Source of the DNA: Halieaceae bacterium
Lineage (GTDB): Bacteria; Pseudomonadota; Gammaproteobacteria; Pseudomonadales; Halieaceae
DNA length: 32,421 nt
Assembly: GCA_016744355.1 (NCBI GenBank)
Contig: JADGEN010000032.1
Location: forward strand, 1 to 32,421
Reading direction: 5' to 3'
In this document: positions 1-8,875 of the stretch, in pieces
Layout: every line of letters starts with the position of its first letter
Numbering within the stretch: position 1 is the first letter of the stretch
The notes under the pieces: generated by a model
Seen by the model: the letters and a program-made list of their open reading frames with translations, nothing else
Told to the model about the DNA's origin: nothing
Database searches by the model: none
Position numbers and translations under genes: made by a program

Positions 1-2573
1 TCCCTGTAGCTGTCTATGTAGTTGACCCTCACATTTGCCTGCTGTCGGTCCCGACGCCAGTTGAGCCAGGCATTCCCTTTCCACTCAGGCAGTGTGCGAG
101 CCGCTGGAGTGGTGAGGTTCCGGTTACCCACACCGTCGCGCTCCGGGGTACTGGGCATCTCTCGAATATCGAAGCGTCGTGTCCAGGTCCAGTCGGTACC
201 CGCAGTAAAAAGCCCGACTTTGTGATCCCACTGATAGTGCAGCCCCCAGTCAATTCCTGCGGTCTCTACAGACGCTGCGTTAATGAAATCCGCATTAATC
301 TGGACAATGTGGCCAGTCTGTGGATCTCGTATGATCTTGTCCATTGCATCCATATCGCCAGCGTCTGCGCGCTCAAGGATGCCCTGGGCTGACTCCTTAA
401 CAATAATATCCTGATAGTCGTAATACCACAGGTCAATGTCCATTTGCAGCTTGGCCAACGCTTCCACCGTCATACCCACATTGAATACATCGGCCTTCTC
501 CGGGTCCAGCCCACTGCTGCCTTCGGTTATAACATTGGTAAAGATCGGGGTGCCGGGAATGAGGTTGTCGCTAATAGGCCGGGTAGTCGATTGGCTGGCA
601 CTGGCCTGAAAGAGCGACGGCGCACGAAAAGCCCTGCTATAGGAAGCGCGTACGGAACTGTGCGGCGCGACCTGCCAGCGCAACGCAACCTTGGGAGAGA
701 GGGCGTCGAAATCCCCGTCATAATTTTCATAACGGGCGGCCACTTGCAGTTCCAGATTATCACTCATAGCAAAATGTAACTCACCAAACCCGGCGCCAAT
801 ATCCCGTTGGGAACTGAAATCTGGCCCACCACCCAGCGACAGTAGTTGTTTGTCGTTATACACTTGGGCAAAGCTGTTACTCAGGGTCTCGCGGCGAAAG
901 TGCCCGCCCAGAGCAACGGCATAGCGGTAGTCTCCCAGCGCATGCCAATCGGTCGACGCCACCAGGTCCAGGGTATAGAGCTCAGTCTCCCCCCGCATAC
1001 CCCAATCACTAAACAGGCTATTTTCAAGCGCCTCGTCATTTTCCGCCTCGTATAGAGGGTTCCAATACTGGTCAGCGGAATTACCTGCTGCACCATTGAG
1101 AGCCGACTGCAGCCTGTCTCGCACTGTATCAGCACGACCGTAACGTACTTTGCTCTGGCTGTAGGTGGCATTGCTGCTCAAAGTGAAAAGTTCGTAATCG
1201 GTGGTCAGGTCAAGCGCAGCGAAAGAGTGCCGGTAGGTACTGCGAGAGCGGGACGCACCGTAATCTTCGCCGCGTACCCGGCCATAGAACAGAACAGTTT
1301 CGCCAAAAATATTACCGGGGTTATCTACGGGCACTTCAGGCAGGCTAGTGGCGAAGGGGAATGACGGCGAGGCGGTAACCCACACGTCAGCATCGTTCCA
1401 GCTTAGGCTAGCACTTAACTGGCTGCTGTCAGTGAGTTGGAAATCAAGATGACTGTACCACTGCCAGCGCTCTTCCTCGGGTACAAGATCAAAAAAGCCG
1501 GAGACATCAAACTGACAAAACTCACTGCTGGGGCTAATCTCACCGCCACTCCTACCGCAGGCTGGATCACGGATGAAACCGGCTTGTCCGAGATAGGTTC
1601 CCGGCTGGCCCAAACTGCTGATGACGGTTTCTTCAGTAAATGCGCGATCAGACGATGCCAATCTATCACGCGTCAGGTAGCTTAGGGCCGTAACAAAATG
1701 AGCTCGCCCCTGAGAAAAATCGAGACCGTAGAGGGCAGAGACCCGACTCTCTGCCTGGTCATTTTCTCCCGTTGCCTGATATCTCCCCTCTACGGAGAAA
1801 CCATCGAACTCGTTTCGGGGAATGATATTGATAACGCCTGCTACGGCATCCGATCCGTAGGTTGCCGATGCGCCATCCCTGAGTATTTCGATGCGATCTA
1901 TCATCACCATAGGCAGAAGTGAATTCAGATCAACAAAGGTTTCACCCTCGGTGGTGGCGACAGCAGCATTTGTCTGCCGGTGACCATTTAGCAACACCAT
2001 GGTTGCGCCCAACCCCAGGTTCCGCAGATTGATCGCACCGGTCCCCGCAGTTAAGGGCTGATCGAGATTGTGAACCTGAACTTCAGCTCCTGAATTGAAG
2101 GGCAGATCTTGCAGTATTTCGGGCAGTTCGACATTGCCTTGGTTCATTAATGTAGAGCGCTCCAAAACAGTAATGGGCGAAGGGCTGTGCATTTGCCGTG
2201 CGTGTCGAATATGAGAGCCTGTGACTATTACTTCCTCCCACAGAGACTCCGGTTTTTCTACCGCTTGGGGGAGAGTCTTACGAAATAACACTATAGTTTT
2301 TGGGTCACTGAAACGGTAGTCCAGCTGCGCATTGACTAACAGCGTTTGTAGAGCGAGTTCAATACTGAACACGCCCTGGACGGCCGGTGCCTGAATATTT
2401 TCTCCCAAATCGGAGGCGAAGAAAATCTGTAAACCAGATTGCCTCGAAAATTCAAAAAGGGCTTTATCGAGAGCTTGCGGCTGAATTGTAAAGGTATGTG
2501 TGACCGGGTCTGCACGGGCAAAAGCGCTGGCCAGCAAGGTCGCAAGTAGTAAGGCCTGCCAATACAATCTCAT
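1..2573 (-). CDS. TonB-dependent receptor with N-terminal STN signalling domain (3' end off window)
   Basis: Outer-membrane active transporter that also signals to a FecR/ECF sigma pair. The frame is open from the ATG at 2571-2573 to the left edge, giving 857 residues; the C-terminus lies outside the window. A signal peptide (about residues 1-20, LLLATLLASAFA) is followed by an STN/secretin-like domain (about 25-95, with LDKALFEFSRQSG and LLVNAQLDYRF), a TonB-box-like EEVIVTG and a plug (INLRNLGLGATMVLLNGHR, then EILRDGASATYGSDAVAGVINI). The beta-barrel follows, including the receptor-typical RASYSRAFRAPSLFQ. The start lies 6 bp after the fecR stop, so the two are surely co-transcribed. The STN domain is what FecA-type receptors use to contact FecR. 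The substrate cannot be read from sequence; the transporter neighbours argue for an organic nutrient rather than plain ferric siderophore, which is inference. Confidence 0.93.
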   Translation of the reverse strand, partial: MRLYWQALLLATLLASAFARADPVTHTFTIQPQALDKALFEFSRQSGLQIFFASDLGENIQAPAVQGVFSIELALQTLLVNAQLDYRFSDPKTIVLFRKTLPQAVEKPESLWEEVIVTGSHIRHARQMHSPSPITVLERSTLMNQGNVELPEILQDLPFNSGAEVQVHNLDQPLTAGTGAINLRNLGLGATMVLLNGHRQTNAAVATTEGETFVDLNSLLPMVMIDRIEILRDGASATYGSDAVAGVINIIPRNEFDGFSVEGRYQATGENDQAESRVSALYGLDFSQGRAHFVTALSYLTRDRLASSDRAFTEETVISSLGQPGTYLGQAGFIRDPACGRSGGEISPSSEFCQFDVSGFFDLVPEEERWQWYSHLDFQLTDSSQLSASLSWNDADVWVTASPSFPFATSLPEVPVDNPGNIFGETVLFYGRVRGEDYGASRSRSTYRHSFAALDLTTDYELFTLSSNATYSQSKVRYGRADTVRDRLQSALNGAAGNSADQYWNPLYEAENDEALENSLFSDWGMRGETELYTLDLVASTDWHALGDYRYAVALGGHFRRETLSNSFAQVYNDKQLLSLGGGPDFSSQRDIGAGFGELHFAMSDNLELQVAARYENYDGDFDALSPKVALRWQVAPHSSVRASYSRAFRAPSLFQASASQSTTRPISDNLIPGTPIFTNVITEGSSGLDPEKADVFNVGMTVEALAKLQMDIDLWYYDYQDIIVKESAQGILERADAGDMDAMDKIIRDPQTGHIVQINADFINAASVETAGIDWGLHYQWDHKVGLFTAGTDWTWTRRFDIREMPSTPERDGVGNRNLTTPAARTLPEWKGNAWLNWRRDRQQANVRVNYIDSYR

Positions 2574-2579
2574 ACCCGA

Positions 2580-3554
2580 TCATTGATGGAGCAAGTGAAT
2601 AGTGCCACTGCGCTCCTCTACCTTCGCTGGTAAACTCTGCTCGATTGCCCGAAGGACTGCGCCCGTATTCGCGAAATCATCAAAGACTCCAGTGACCTGC
2701 ACGCCCCGTATGCGTGGATCCGCGATAATAATGGGCTTCTCGCTGTATCGATTTAGGTCGTAAACCAGTGCCTCCAAAGGGGTTTTACGAAAAACGCGGC
2801 GGCCCTGTCGCCAACTCGACAGTTGGTCCTCCGGAATAACCTCTACTGCACTCAAGCTCCCGTCCGGGCTGTAGCTTAACTGATCACCCGCATTAAGGTG
2901 TTGATCATCCGTCCCGGCTACCGGACCGGACACGGAAACTATACCCTCAGCAACGGTTATCGTGACATCTTCAATTCCAGCATGCACCGTAAAAGCCGTG
3001 CCAACCGCCGTCGCGGTACCGCCACGGGTAGACACGACAAAGGGTCGACTGCTGTCAGGGGAGACCTTGAAGTACGCCTCCCCATATTCTAGCGTGACGA
3101 GCCGCTGACTTTTCGTGTAGTGGGTTTTCAGGCGTGAGTGCGCGCCCAACTCGATACTGCTGCCATCGGCCAGTGATATTGCCTGCAACTGTCCCGACTG
3201 GCTGCTGTACTGTGCGGATGGAAAGGGGTTTTCAGCCGGAACCGCCCCGCCCTGCCACTGCCACAGCAAGCCTGCAAACAAGGCTGTAACCAACACAGAG
3301 GCTGCAACTGCCCAGAACCGGGTTGGCTTACTGGCTGGCACGTCGCCGTGCTGTGCCAGCACCTGATCTGACACCTGATCCATTTCAGTCCACAGCAACT
3401 GTAAATCATCGAATGCACGCTGATTCTCGACGCTGGATGCGAGCCATACGCGAAAAGCCATCTTATCGGCGCTGCTGATGTCGCCCGCACTGTGCTTTAG
3501 CAACCACTGTCGCGCTTCTGCCCGACTATCGCTGCTATTGCCATTAACATCCAT
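2580..3554 (-). CDS. FecR-family anti-sigma/sigma regulator
   Basis: Inner-membrane regulator (324 aa) that relays receptor occupancy to the ECF sigma factor encoded just upstream. The N-terminal cytoplasmic DUF4880-like part (about residues 12-50: ARQWLLKHSAGDIS, FRVWLASSVENQRAFDDL) is followed by one membrane segment (about 82-102, FWAVAASVLVTALFAGLLWQW region). Next come the periplasmic FecR domain (SSIELGAHSRLKTHY, GEAYFKVSPDSSRPFVV, GTAFTVHAG) and a C-terminal DUF4974/STN-like end (FRKTPLEALVYDLNRYS onward). The length is normal for the family. The ATG at 3552-3554 is one base after the sigma stop and its own stop is 6 bp before the receptor start, so the three genes form a tight operon. 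Whether it acts as pure anti-sigma or as pro-sigma activator cannot be seen. Confidence 0.95.
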   Translation of the reverse strand: MDVNGNSSDSRAEARQWLLKHSAGDISSADKMAFRVWLASSVENQRAFDDLQLLWTEMDQVSDQVLAQHGDVPASKPTRFWAVAASVLVTALFAGLLWQWQGGAVPAENPFPSAQYSSQSGQLQAISLADGSSIELGAHSRLKTHYTKSQRLVTLEYGEAYFKVSPDSSRPFVVSTRGGTATAVGTAFTVHAGIEDVTITVAEGIVSVSGPVAGTDDQHLNAGDQLSYSPDGSLSAVEVIPEDQLSSWRQGRRVFRKTPLEALVYDLNRYSEKPIIIADPRIRGVQVTGVFDDFANTGAVLRAIEQSLPAKVEERSGTIHLLHQ

Positions 3555-3555
3555 T

Positions 3556-4128
3556 TTAATTGCCCTCCAGTGTATCTTGTAGTTGCGCCAGCGCCTTCAT
3601 CATATGCTTCTCAACCATACTCACACTGATATCCAGGTGTTTGGCCACTTCGCGATAGGTCATCTGCCTGAATTTATGCAGTACAAACACCTGGCGCCGT
3701 TTCAAAGGTAGACGACCCACCGCCAGCTGTAATTGCTGCAGCCTCTGTGTCGAGGCGGCCTGCTGACTCAACTCTGGTTGCACGGCGATCTGATTCTCAT
3801 CCAGTAGAGCCCGATGCCCTTCATCGCAGCGCGTTTTTTGCTGCCGTAGTCGGTCTATGGCCAGGTTACTGGCTATCCGATACAGATAAGCCACCGGAGA
3901 ATCCGCACCCGCCAGGCCTTTTGCAGCTTTGCCGTCATCGTTAACCAGACGAATAAACGTTTCCTGGACAACGTCTTCTGCCTCCTCCACATGCCGCATT
4001 TTGCGACTGATAAAACGCAGTAGTGAGCTACGCTGATCGCTGTACAGGCGTTCCAATTCGGTTTTCTTTTGCATACCCCCGAGGCTAACACAGTTTGGCA
4101 ATTCAGCAGATGTGAGAGGTGGGTTCAT
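3556..4128 (-). CDS. ECF RNA polymerase sigma factor, FecI-like
   Basis: Small sigma-70 factor expected to direct RNA polymerase to the receptor operon under FecR control. Region 2 is visible (LLRFISRKMRHVEEAEDVVQ, then ETFIRLV and YLYRIASNLAIDRLR), as is region 4 (AVGRLPLKRRQVFVLHKFRQ, MTYREVAKHLDISVSMVEKH). The sequence is 190 aa from the first ATG; homology really begins near the second Met (MQKKTELERLY, ATG at 4072-4074), so a 172-aa product is equally possible. Neither start has a good Shine-Dalgarno. The gene begins only 29 bp after the MFS stop on the same strand, so it may be read from the transporter transcript or from a promoter inside the MFS gene. Family assignment is firm; target promoters are unknown. 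Confidence 0.95.
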   Translation of the reverse strand: MNPPLTSAELPNCVSLGGMQKKTELERLYSDQRSSLLRFISRKMRHVEEAEDVVQETFIRLVNDDGKAAKGLAGADSPVAYLYRIASNLAIDRLRQQKTRCDEGHRALLDENQIAVQPELSQQAASTQRLQQLQLAVGRLPLKRRQVFVLHKFRQMTYREVAKHLDISVSMVEKHMMKALAQLQDTLEGN

Positions 4129-4157
4129 GGGTGTTTTTCACTCACTGGTCGCACGGT

Positions 4158-5462
4158 TTAAACCGCATTCATCGCACGCCGATAGGGTTTCATACCCATT
4201 ACCAGCAGGATGGCCGCTGTGGGACAAACTAACAGGGGTAACACCAACAGGGAATATCGCAGCGCCTGGTCATCACCGAACACAAAATCGGTTAATAATG
4301 CGACAGCCGTGGGGCCCAGGGCCAGACCAAAAAAATTAGTCACAAACAGCATAAGAGCCGATATCTGGGCGCGCATGTGATTAGGCGTAATAAACTGCAG
4401 GCCGGCGATAGCAACTCCGTAGTGCGCGTTGAGAAAGAAGACAATCGGACAGGCCGCGATAACAGCCCACTGCGCACTGGGTGCCATGGGCCCCAGACAC
4501 GCGGGCACCAGCCACAGACAGGCAACCGCCAGGATAATACGCAAAGGCGCATCCTTATAACCTCGCTCTGTCAGCGGTTGCACACTCCAGCCGCCGGCCA
4601 GGGCACCAAGACTGCCCGCGATCAAAAATATCATCCCGAACTGGCCACCAGCGTCGCCACGCTCCATCGCAAAGGTGCGAATGAGAAATTCCGGGTACCA
4701 GGCCATCGTGCCATAACCCAGCAGCGACAGAGCCCCCATCGCCGCCATGAGTGAGAAATAAGCCTGTCGATGATCCTTCAATTGCTGCCACACCTGAGCC
4801 AGGCTGGTATCGACAACTACGACATCGGCTGTCCGCTGACGCTTGGGCTCTTTCAGAAAAGCCAGCAAGATCACGATGAGAAAACCGGGAGCGCCAACAA
4901 CGACAAACGTCATTTGCCAGGGACTGACCATACCGAACAGTGGCAGAACAATGTCACCAGCGGCAGCGAAATATTGATACACAGCGGCCCCTACGATGTA
5001 AGCCAGCCCGCCACCGACCGTAATGCCCAAACTATAAACGGCTATCGCACGGGCCAGTTTGTCCGCGGGAAACAGATCACTGAGCAGGGAAAAGGCAGAG
5101 GGGGACAGCGCGGCTTCTCCCACCCCAACACCCACCCGTGCCAGAAACAACATGGCAAAGCTGCGCGCCGCGCCACACCAGCAGGTCATCACGCTCCAAC
5201 AAAAAACGCCGGCAGTAATAATCCACTTGCGATTGTGGCGATCGGCCAAGCGTGCAATTGGCAAGCCCAGCACGATGTAAAACATGGAAAAGGCAAAGCC
5301 GTGCAACAGGCTGTATTGGAAATCGCTGATGGAGAATTGCTCCCGAATAGGCCCGATGAGAACTGCCATCACGTTGCGATCGACAAAGGACAAAATATAG
5401 GCGAGCAATAAAACCGCCAGCGCATAGCGTGCCTGTCCGGGAGTAGCTTGAGTTGAAGTCAA
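4158..5462 (-). CDS. MFS transporter, Spinster-like
   Basis: Twelve-helix inner-membrane carrier of the major facilitator superfamily (434 aa). The N-terminus YALAVLLLAYILSFVDRNVM and the loop GLPIARLADRHNRKWII are the helix 1 and helix 2-3 signatures of Spinster-type members, and FLARVGVGVGEAALSPSAFS is the helix 4-5 motif. The likely start is TTG at 5460-5462, which shares four bases with the TGA of the upstream carrier gene (TTGA), the arrangement expected for translational coupling. Together with that BASS-type carrier it suggests transport of a lipid-like or organic-acid substrate across the inner membrane. Direction of transport and substrate are unknown. It is followed after 29 bp by the ECF sigma gene on the same strand. 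Confidence 0.93.
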   Translation of the reverse strand: MTSTQATPGQARYALAVLLLAYILSFVDRNVMAVLIGPIREQFSISDFQYSLLHGFAFSMFYIVLGLPIARLADRHNRKWIITAGVFCWSVMTCWCGAARSFAMLFLARVGVGVGEAALSPSAFSLLSDLFPADKLARAIAVYSLGITVGGGLAYIVGAAVYQYFAAAGDIVLPLFGMVSPWQMTFVVVGAPGFLIVILLAFLKEPKRQRTADVVVVDTSLAQVWQQLKDHRQAYFSLMAAMGALSLLGYGTMAWYPEFLIRTFAMERGDAGGQFGMIFLIAGSLGALAGGWSVQPLTERGYKDAPLRIILAVACLWLVPACLGPMAPSAQWAVIAACPIVFFLNAHYGVAIAGLQFITPNHMRAQISALMLFVTNFFGLALGPTAVALLTDFVFGDDQALRYSLLVLPLLVCPTAAILLVMGMKPYRRAMNAV

Positions 5463-6331
5463 GACGGTGTACTCTCAGTAACATCGGACGCATAGTCTAG
5501 CCGACGACCCGTAAAAATGAGAATGAGAGCGGGAATAAACATGGCAACCGAGTAAAAAACCGTCGGTATAGCGAACACCGGATTATTCATCAGTACCGCG
5601 GTCACGGTAAAGGCGAGCGCACTGTTCTGAATACTAGTTTCAATTATCAGGGTTGTTTTGTCCTGTCCCCCAATTTTCATGGCCTTGCACAGTAAATAGA
5701 CTATCAGTGCGGCACACACCACCAATACCAGCACAGGCAAGCCCACCTCACTCGCAGCAGCCACAATGGCCGACTTTTGCAAAAACCACAGATAGAGAAT
5801 ATAAACCACCAGCATGAGGGAACAAAAGGAACTCAGCACCCGACTAAGCTTGTCGACTACCGAACTGAATTTATAGTTTACAAACATACCCAGCGCGATG
5901 GGTAGCAGGGTAATTTTGGCTATGGCGAACATGGTAGCCAAAAGTGGCAAGGAAATAACCGTCTTGCTGATACCCAACAGATCCTGAGCATAATTTAGCA
6001 ACAACGGAATAGAAAATACTGTCACAATACTACTAAGCAGAGTCAAGCTGATGGACAGTGCAACATTACCCTTCGCCTTATAGGCCACGTAATTCGACAA
6101 CACACCACCCGGGCAAACACAAGTCGCCAGAAAGCCCATACTGAGCTCCGGGCTCATGGAAAACCCCATAGCGATGACGAGACCTAAAATGGGCAGCATA
6201 ATCAACTGGCAGAGTAGGCCCACCACAATAATTTTTGGCATTGCCAGAATACGTAGGAAATCCGCCTTGGCAATGGTCAAGCCCATGGTGAACATCATAA
6301 GGCTCATTAACGCTGGCAAAAGGTTTGACAT
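5459..6331 (-). CDS. BASS-family (bile acid:sodium symporter-like) carrier
   Basis: Integral membrane protein of 290 aa with about nine or ten hydrophobic segments. It matches the bile acid:Na+ symporter superfamily in its N-terminal half: MFTMGLTIAKADFLRIL, the segment from GFLATCVCPGGVLSN on, and YKAKGNVALSISLTLLSS. In this family the PGG-SN stretch contributes to the crossover and sodium-binding region. The ATG at 6329-6331 lies 83 bp past the stop of the upstream TonB receptor, with an intrinsic terminator between them, so it probably has its own promoter or relies on read-through. It overlaps the next gene by four bases. Known members carry bile acids, pantoate, pyruvate or other organic anions; an organic anion linked to the neighbouring P450 is an inference. 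Confidence 0.9.
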   Translation of the reverse strand: MSNLLPALMSLMMFTMGLTIAKADFLRILAMPKIIVVGLLCQLIMLPILGLVIAMGFSMSPELSMGFLATCVCPGGVLSNYVAYKAKGNVALSISLTLLSSIVTVFSIPLLLNYAQDLLGISKTVISLPLLATMFAIAKITLLPIALGMFVNYKFSSVVDKLSRVLSSFCSLMLVVYILYLWFLQKSAIVAAASEVGLPVLVLVVCAALIVYLLCKAMKIGGQDKTTLIIETSIQNSALAFTVTAVLMNNPVFAIPTVFYSVAMFIPALILIFTGRRLDYASDVTESTPS

Positions 6332-6356
6332 AGTTTAATCCAGAAGTAAAAAACCT

Positions 6357-6391
6357 AAAAAAAAAGCGGGACAGGTCCCCCTGCCCCGCTT
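6357..6391 (-). terminator. Rho-independent terminator of the TonB receptor gene
   Basis: On the minus strand the arms AAGCGGG (6385-6391) and CCCGCTT (6364-6370) pair perfectly and extend inward by CAG/CTG around a short loop. The transcript then enters nine consecutive U (plus-strand A run, 6357-6365). The hairpin sits 24 bp after the receptor stop at 6415 and before the BASS carrier start, so it should separate the receptor transcript from the carrier-sigma-FecR operon. Seen directly in sequence; efficiency is not known. Confidence 0.9.
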
Positions 6392-6414
6392 CTCTCACTC
6401 TTTGCGGTCGACGC

Positions 6415-8658
6415 TTAGAAATCGTAGACCAGGCTGAGGCCATAACTCTGTGGCTCACCATAAATCACGGATCCGAAGTTATGATACACCTCGTATTCCT
6501 CATCGGTAAGGTTCCTGCCCCAGAGTGCCACGTTCAGATTACCTACCGGTACCGGAATTTCAGTCAGGGACAAACGCGCCCCCAGCAGACCATAGTCTGG
6601 CTTCAGATCTTCCGCATCAGAACTACCCGCAGCCAACTCTTCATCGCGGTAGTCATAGCTGACTATCGCTGTAAAGGTACCAATGCTGCTTGGATTAAAG
6701 GCATACTCGGCCGCCAGGTTGTACTTCCACTCAGGCGTATTGAACAGCAAGCGATCTTCAGTCACGCCCGAAAACGGGTTGGTTACCGATGTCTCCGAGT
6801 CCAGATAAGCAAACGCTGCGCTTAGCATCAAACCACGTACCGGGAGGAATTTGAGCTCGAGCTCGGCACCTTCTGTAGTGGCCTCAGCAGCGTTGACCGT
6901 TACCTTGGCGGGTGGTTCATCCGCATCCAGGCCCGGGTCGAAAAACTGCACTTGGATATCCTCATAGTCCATGGTGAAGATAGCCACGTTTAACAGCAGG
7001 CGGTCATCCAGCAGTTTGGATTTAAAACCAATCTCAAATGACTCGAGTTCTTCCGGGTCAAAGGCCTGCAGCCGCTCGGAGCCAGTATCAAAGCCGCCAG
7101 ACCGGTAACCCTGTGCATAGCGGAAGTAGGTATGGATATCATCCGTCCAGGCATAATCGACGGTGAAGGTCGGGTCGGTACTGCTGCTTGAAACGCTATC
7201 AGCATCATCTACCTCGAAGTCGCCGCCGGCATTAGAGGGCTTGTTCCACTTCAGCGAGCGATCATCTTCGGTATAGCGCGCGCCTAGGTCAAACGTCAGC
7301 TTGTTGTCTAGAATGGCCGGTGTCCAGGTGATCTGGGCATAGACAGCCTGGGATTCATTCTCGATATCATAGGTGTTGAATGGCTTCAGGTCAGATAAGG
7401 CTGGCGCCACGATGGGTTCGCCAAGGCCGAGCGCCGTGTCGATTGCAAGGGCGATACCGTAGTTACTCTCCAACTCTGATTCATGTTGCACCACTTCCTC
7501 TTTGAAGTAGTACAAGCCAACATGGTATTGAATGCTGGCATCACTGTTGCTACCTGACAAGAGGAATTCCTGGGAGATCTGGTCCTGATCGGCGTCCTTC
7601 GCCACCAAGGTCGAAACATTGTAGGACTCAGCCCCGTCGTGCAGTGAATTAGACTCAAATTCTCGATAGCCGGTAATCGACTTCAGGACCATCCCGTCGT
7701 TAATATCCCAGGCAGCTGTCAGGGAGTGACTGCTAGATTCAAAATCATCTTTCACATTGACATCAATAGGCCGCCAGGTATCGTCCTCACGGTCAGGAAA
7801 CTCCTGTAGGTTTTCAAGGGAAGTCGCAAATTTGGGATATCCATGCTGCTGATAGTTGCTGATTGAATCCTGTTGCAGCGTGTCAAAAGCGTAGTCAATG
7901 AGCCAATCCTGACTGGGTGCCCATCGCAGTGCCGCCCGAAAGCCGGTCGCGTCGCGATCACCGGGGTTGCCCGCCTCACCCTTGTTGTCCACCCAACCAT
8001 CTTTTTCCGACTTCAAAAAGGTGAAGCGGCTGCTGACGTTGCCTATATCGTTCAGGTCCAGAGTTGAAACCGAGCGGAACAAACCAAAGTTGCCGACGTC
8101 CAGCTTTTGCTTGAAACCTAATTCACCGGTGGGTTTTTCCGAGATAAACTTGACTGCTCCGCCTATAGTGTTGCGACCGTAAAGCGTGCCCTGCGGGCCG
8201 GACAACACCTCAATGCGCTCAACATCCATCATTTCTGAAGCCAGGCCATTACCGTGCCCGACGTAGATATCGTCCAGATAGATGCCCACTCCATTGTCTC
8301 GTTCAAAGTTAGCCGGCTTTTCCTGGCCTACACCGCGTATATACACCTTCAGGGCCGAAGCCGTCTCGAAGTCCGGCTGTATGCTCAAAGAGGGCACTTT
8401 GTCCGCAATGTCTTCCATGGTATGAAAGCCCATCTTTTCCAGAGCTTCCATACTCAGAGCCATTACCGACATGGGTACATCCTGGCTATTTTCTGTACGA
8501 CGCTGGGCCGTGACAAAAACTTCCTCGAGTACCGCGTGATCGGTGCCACTAGCTTCAGACACAGCCTGAGCGAGAGTTGGTGTGGCGAATGTCGCCGCTG
8601 TCAATATCACTGAAGCGGGTGTTACCCATTTTTGGAGCTTGTTATTGCGCATTTTCAT
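6415..8658 (-). CDS. TonB-dependent receptor without STN domain
   Basis: Outer-membrane active transporter of 747 aa. There is a signal peptide (TPASVILTAATFATPTLAQA, about residues 12-31) and a TonB-box-like segment LEEVFVTAQRR at about 44-54. The plug follows (EKMGFHTMEDIADKVPSLSI, then VYIRGVG, GVGIYLDDIYVG, MDVERIEVLSGPQGTLYGRN, TIGGAVKFISEKP). A 22-strand-type barrel ends in the aromatic YDF expected for outer-membrane insertion. It lacks the N-terminal STN domain of the receptor at the left end of the window, so it should not signal through FecR. The plug signatures are those of the large proteobacterial group often placed beside catabolic P450 and monooxygenase genes. It lies 217 bp downstream of the P450 gene with a terminator-like hairpin between, so it probably has its own promoter. 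The substrate is unknown. Confidence 0.95.
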   Translation of the reverse strand: MKMRNNKLQKWVTPASVILTAATFATPTLAQAVSEASGTDHAVLEEVFVTAQRRTENSQDVPMSVMALSMEALEKMGFHTMEDIADKVPSLSIQPDFETASALKVYIRGVGQEKPANFERDNGVGIYLDDIYVGHGNGLASEMMDVERIEVLSGPQGTLYGRNTIGGAVKFISEKPTGELGFKQKLDVGNFGLFRSVSTLDLNDIGNVSSRFTFLKSEKDGWVDNKGEAGNPGDRDATGFRAALRWAPSQDWLIDYAFDTLQQDSISNYQQHGYPKFATSLENLQEFPDREDDTWRPIDVNVKDDFESSSHSLTAAWDINDGMVLKSITGYREFESNSLHDGAESYNVSTLVAKDADQDQISQEFLLSGSNSDASIQYHVGLYYFKEEVVQHESELESNYGIALAIDTALGLGEPIVAPALSDLKPFNTYDIENESQAVYAQITWTPAILDNKLTFDLGARYTEDDRSLKWNKPSNAGGDFEVDDADSVSSSSTDPTFTVDYAWTDDIHTYFRYAQGYRSGGFDTGSERLQAFDPEELESFEIGFKSKLLDDRLLLNVAIFTMDYEDIQVQFFDPGLDADEPPAKVTVNAAEATTEGAELELKFLPVRGLMLSAAFAYLDSETSVTNPFSGVTEDRLLFNTPEWKYNLAAEYAFNPSSIGTFTAIVSYDYRDEELAAGSSDAEDLKPDYGLLGARLSLTEIPVPVGNLNVALWGRNLTDEEYEVYHNFGSVIYGEPQSYGLSLVYDF

Positions 8659-8820
8659 AGTCGTTTCCCGAAGTGTTTTTAATTATCTCAAGGTCTCCTG
8701 CATCTCCGGGATCAGTCTGGATAGTTCAGATCCACAACAAAAGTCATTGAGTTATCAGGTATGACGCTGCGCTAGCGTATTTACCCCACCTCAAAAATGA
8801 AAATATTTTTCTGTGTATCG

Positions 8821-8861
8821 AAAAATTAGCTTCCTGAGATCAGAGGAATCTAATCTCAAGC
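8821..8861 (-). terminator. Probable intrinsic terminator after the P450 gene
   Basis: Read on the minus strand, GAGATTAGA-TTCC-TCTGATCTC forms a nine-pair stem with one G:U (8836-8857). It is extended by GCTT/AAGC (8858-8861 with 8829-8832) across a three-base bulge and followed by TAATTTTT (8821-8828). It lies 15 bp after the P450 stop. The rest of the gap to the receptor start (8659-8820) shows no gene and must hold the receptor promoter. Confidence 0.6.
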
Positions 8862-8875
8862 TTCAAGCAACCAGC

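Noticed and set aside
4770..5411. 213-aa plus-strand frame antisense to the MFS gene
   Set aside because: Low-complexity, Gln/His/Asn-rich translation with no domain; it is the shadow of the clearly recognised MFS transporter on the minus strand.
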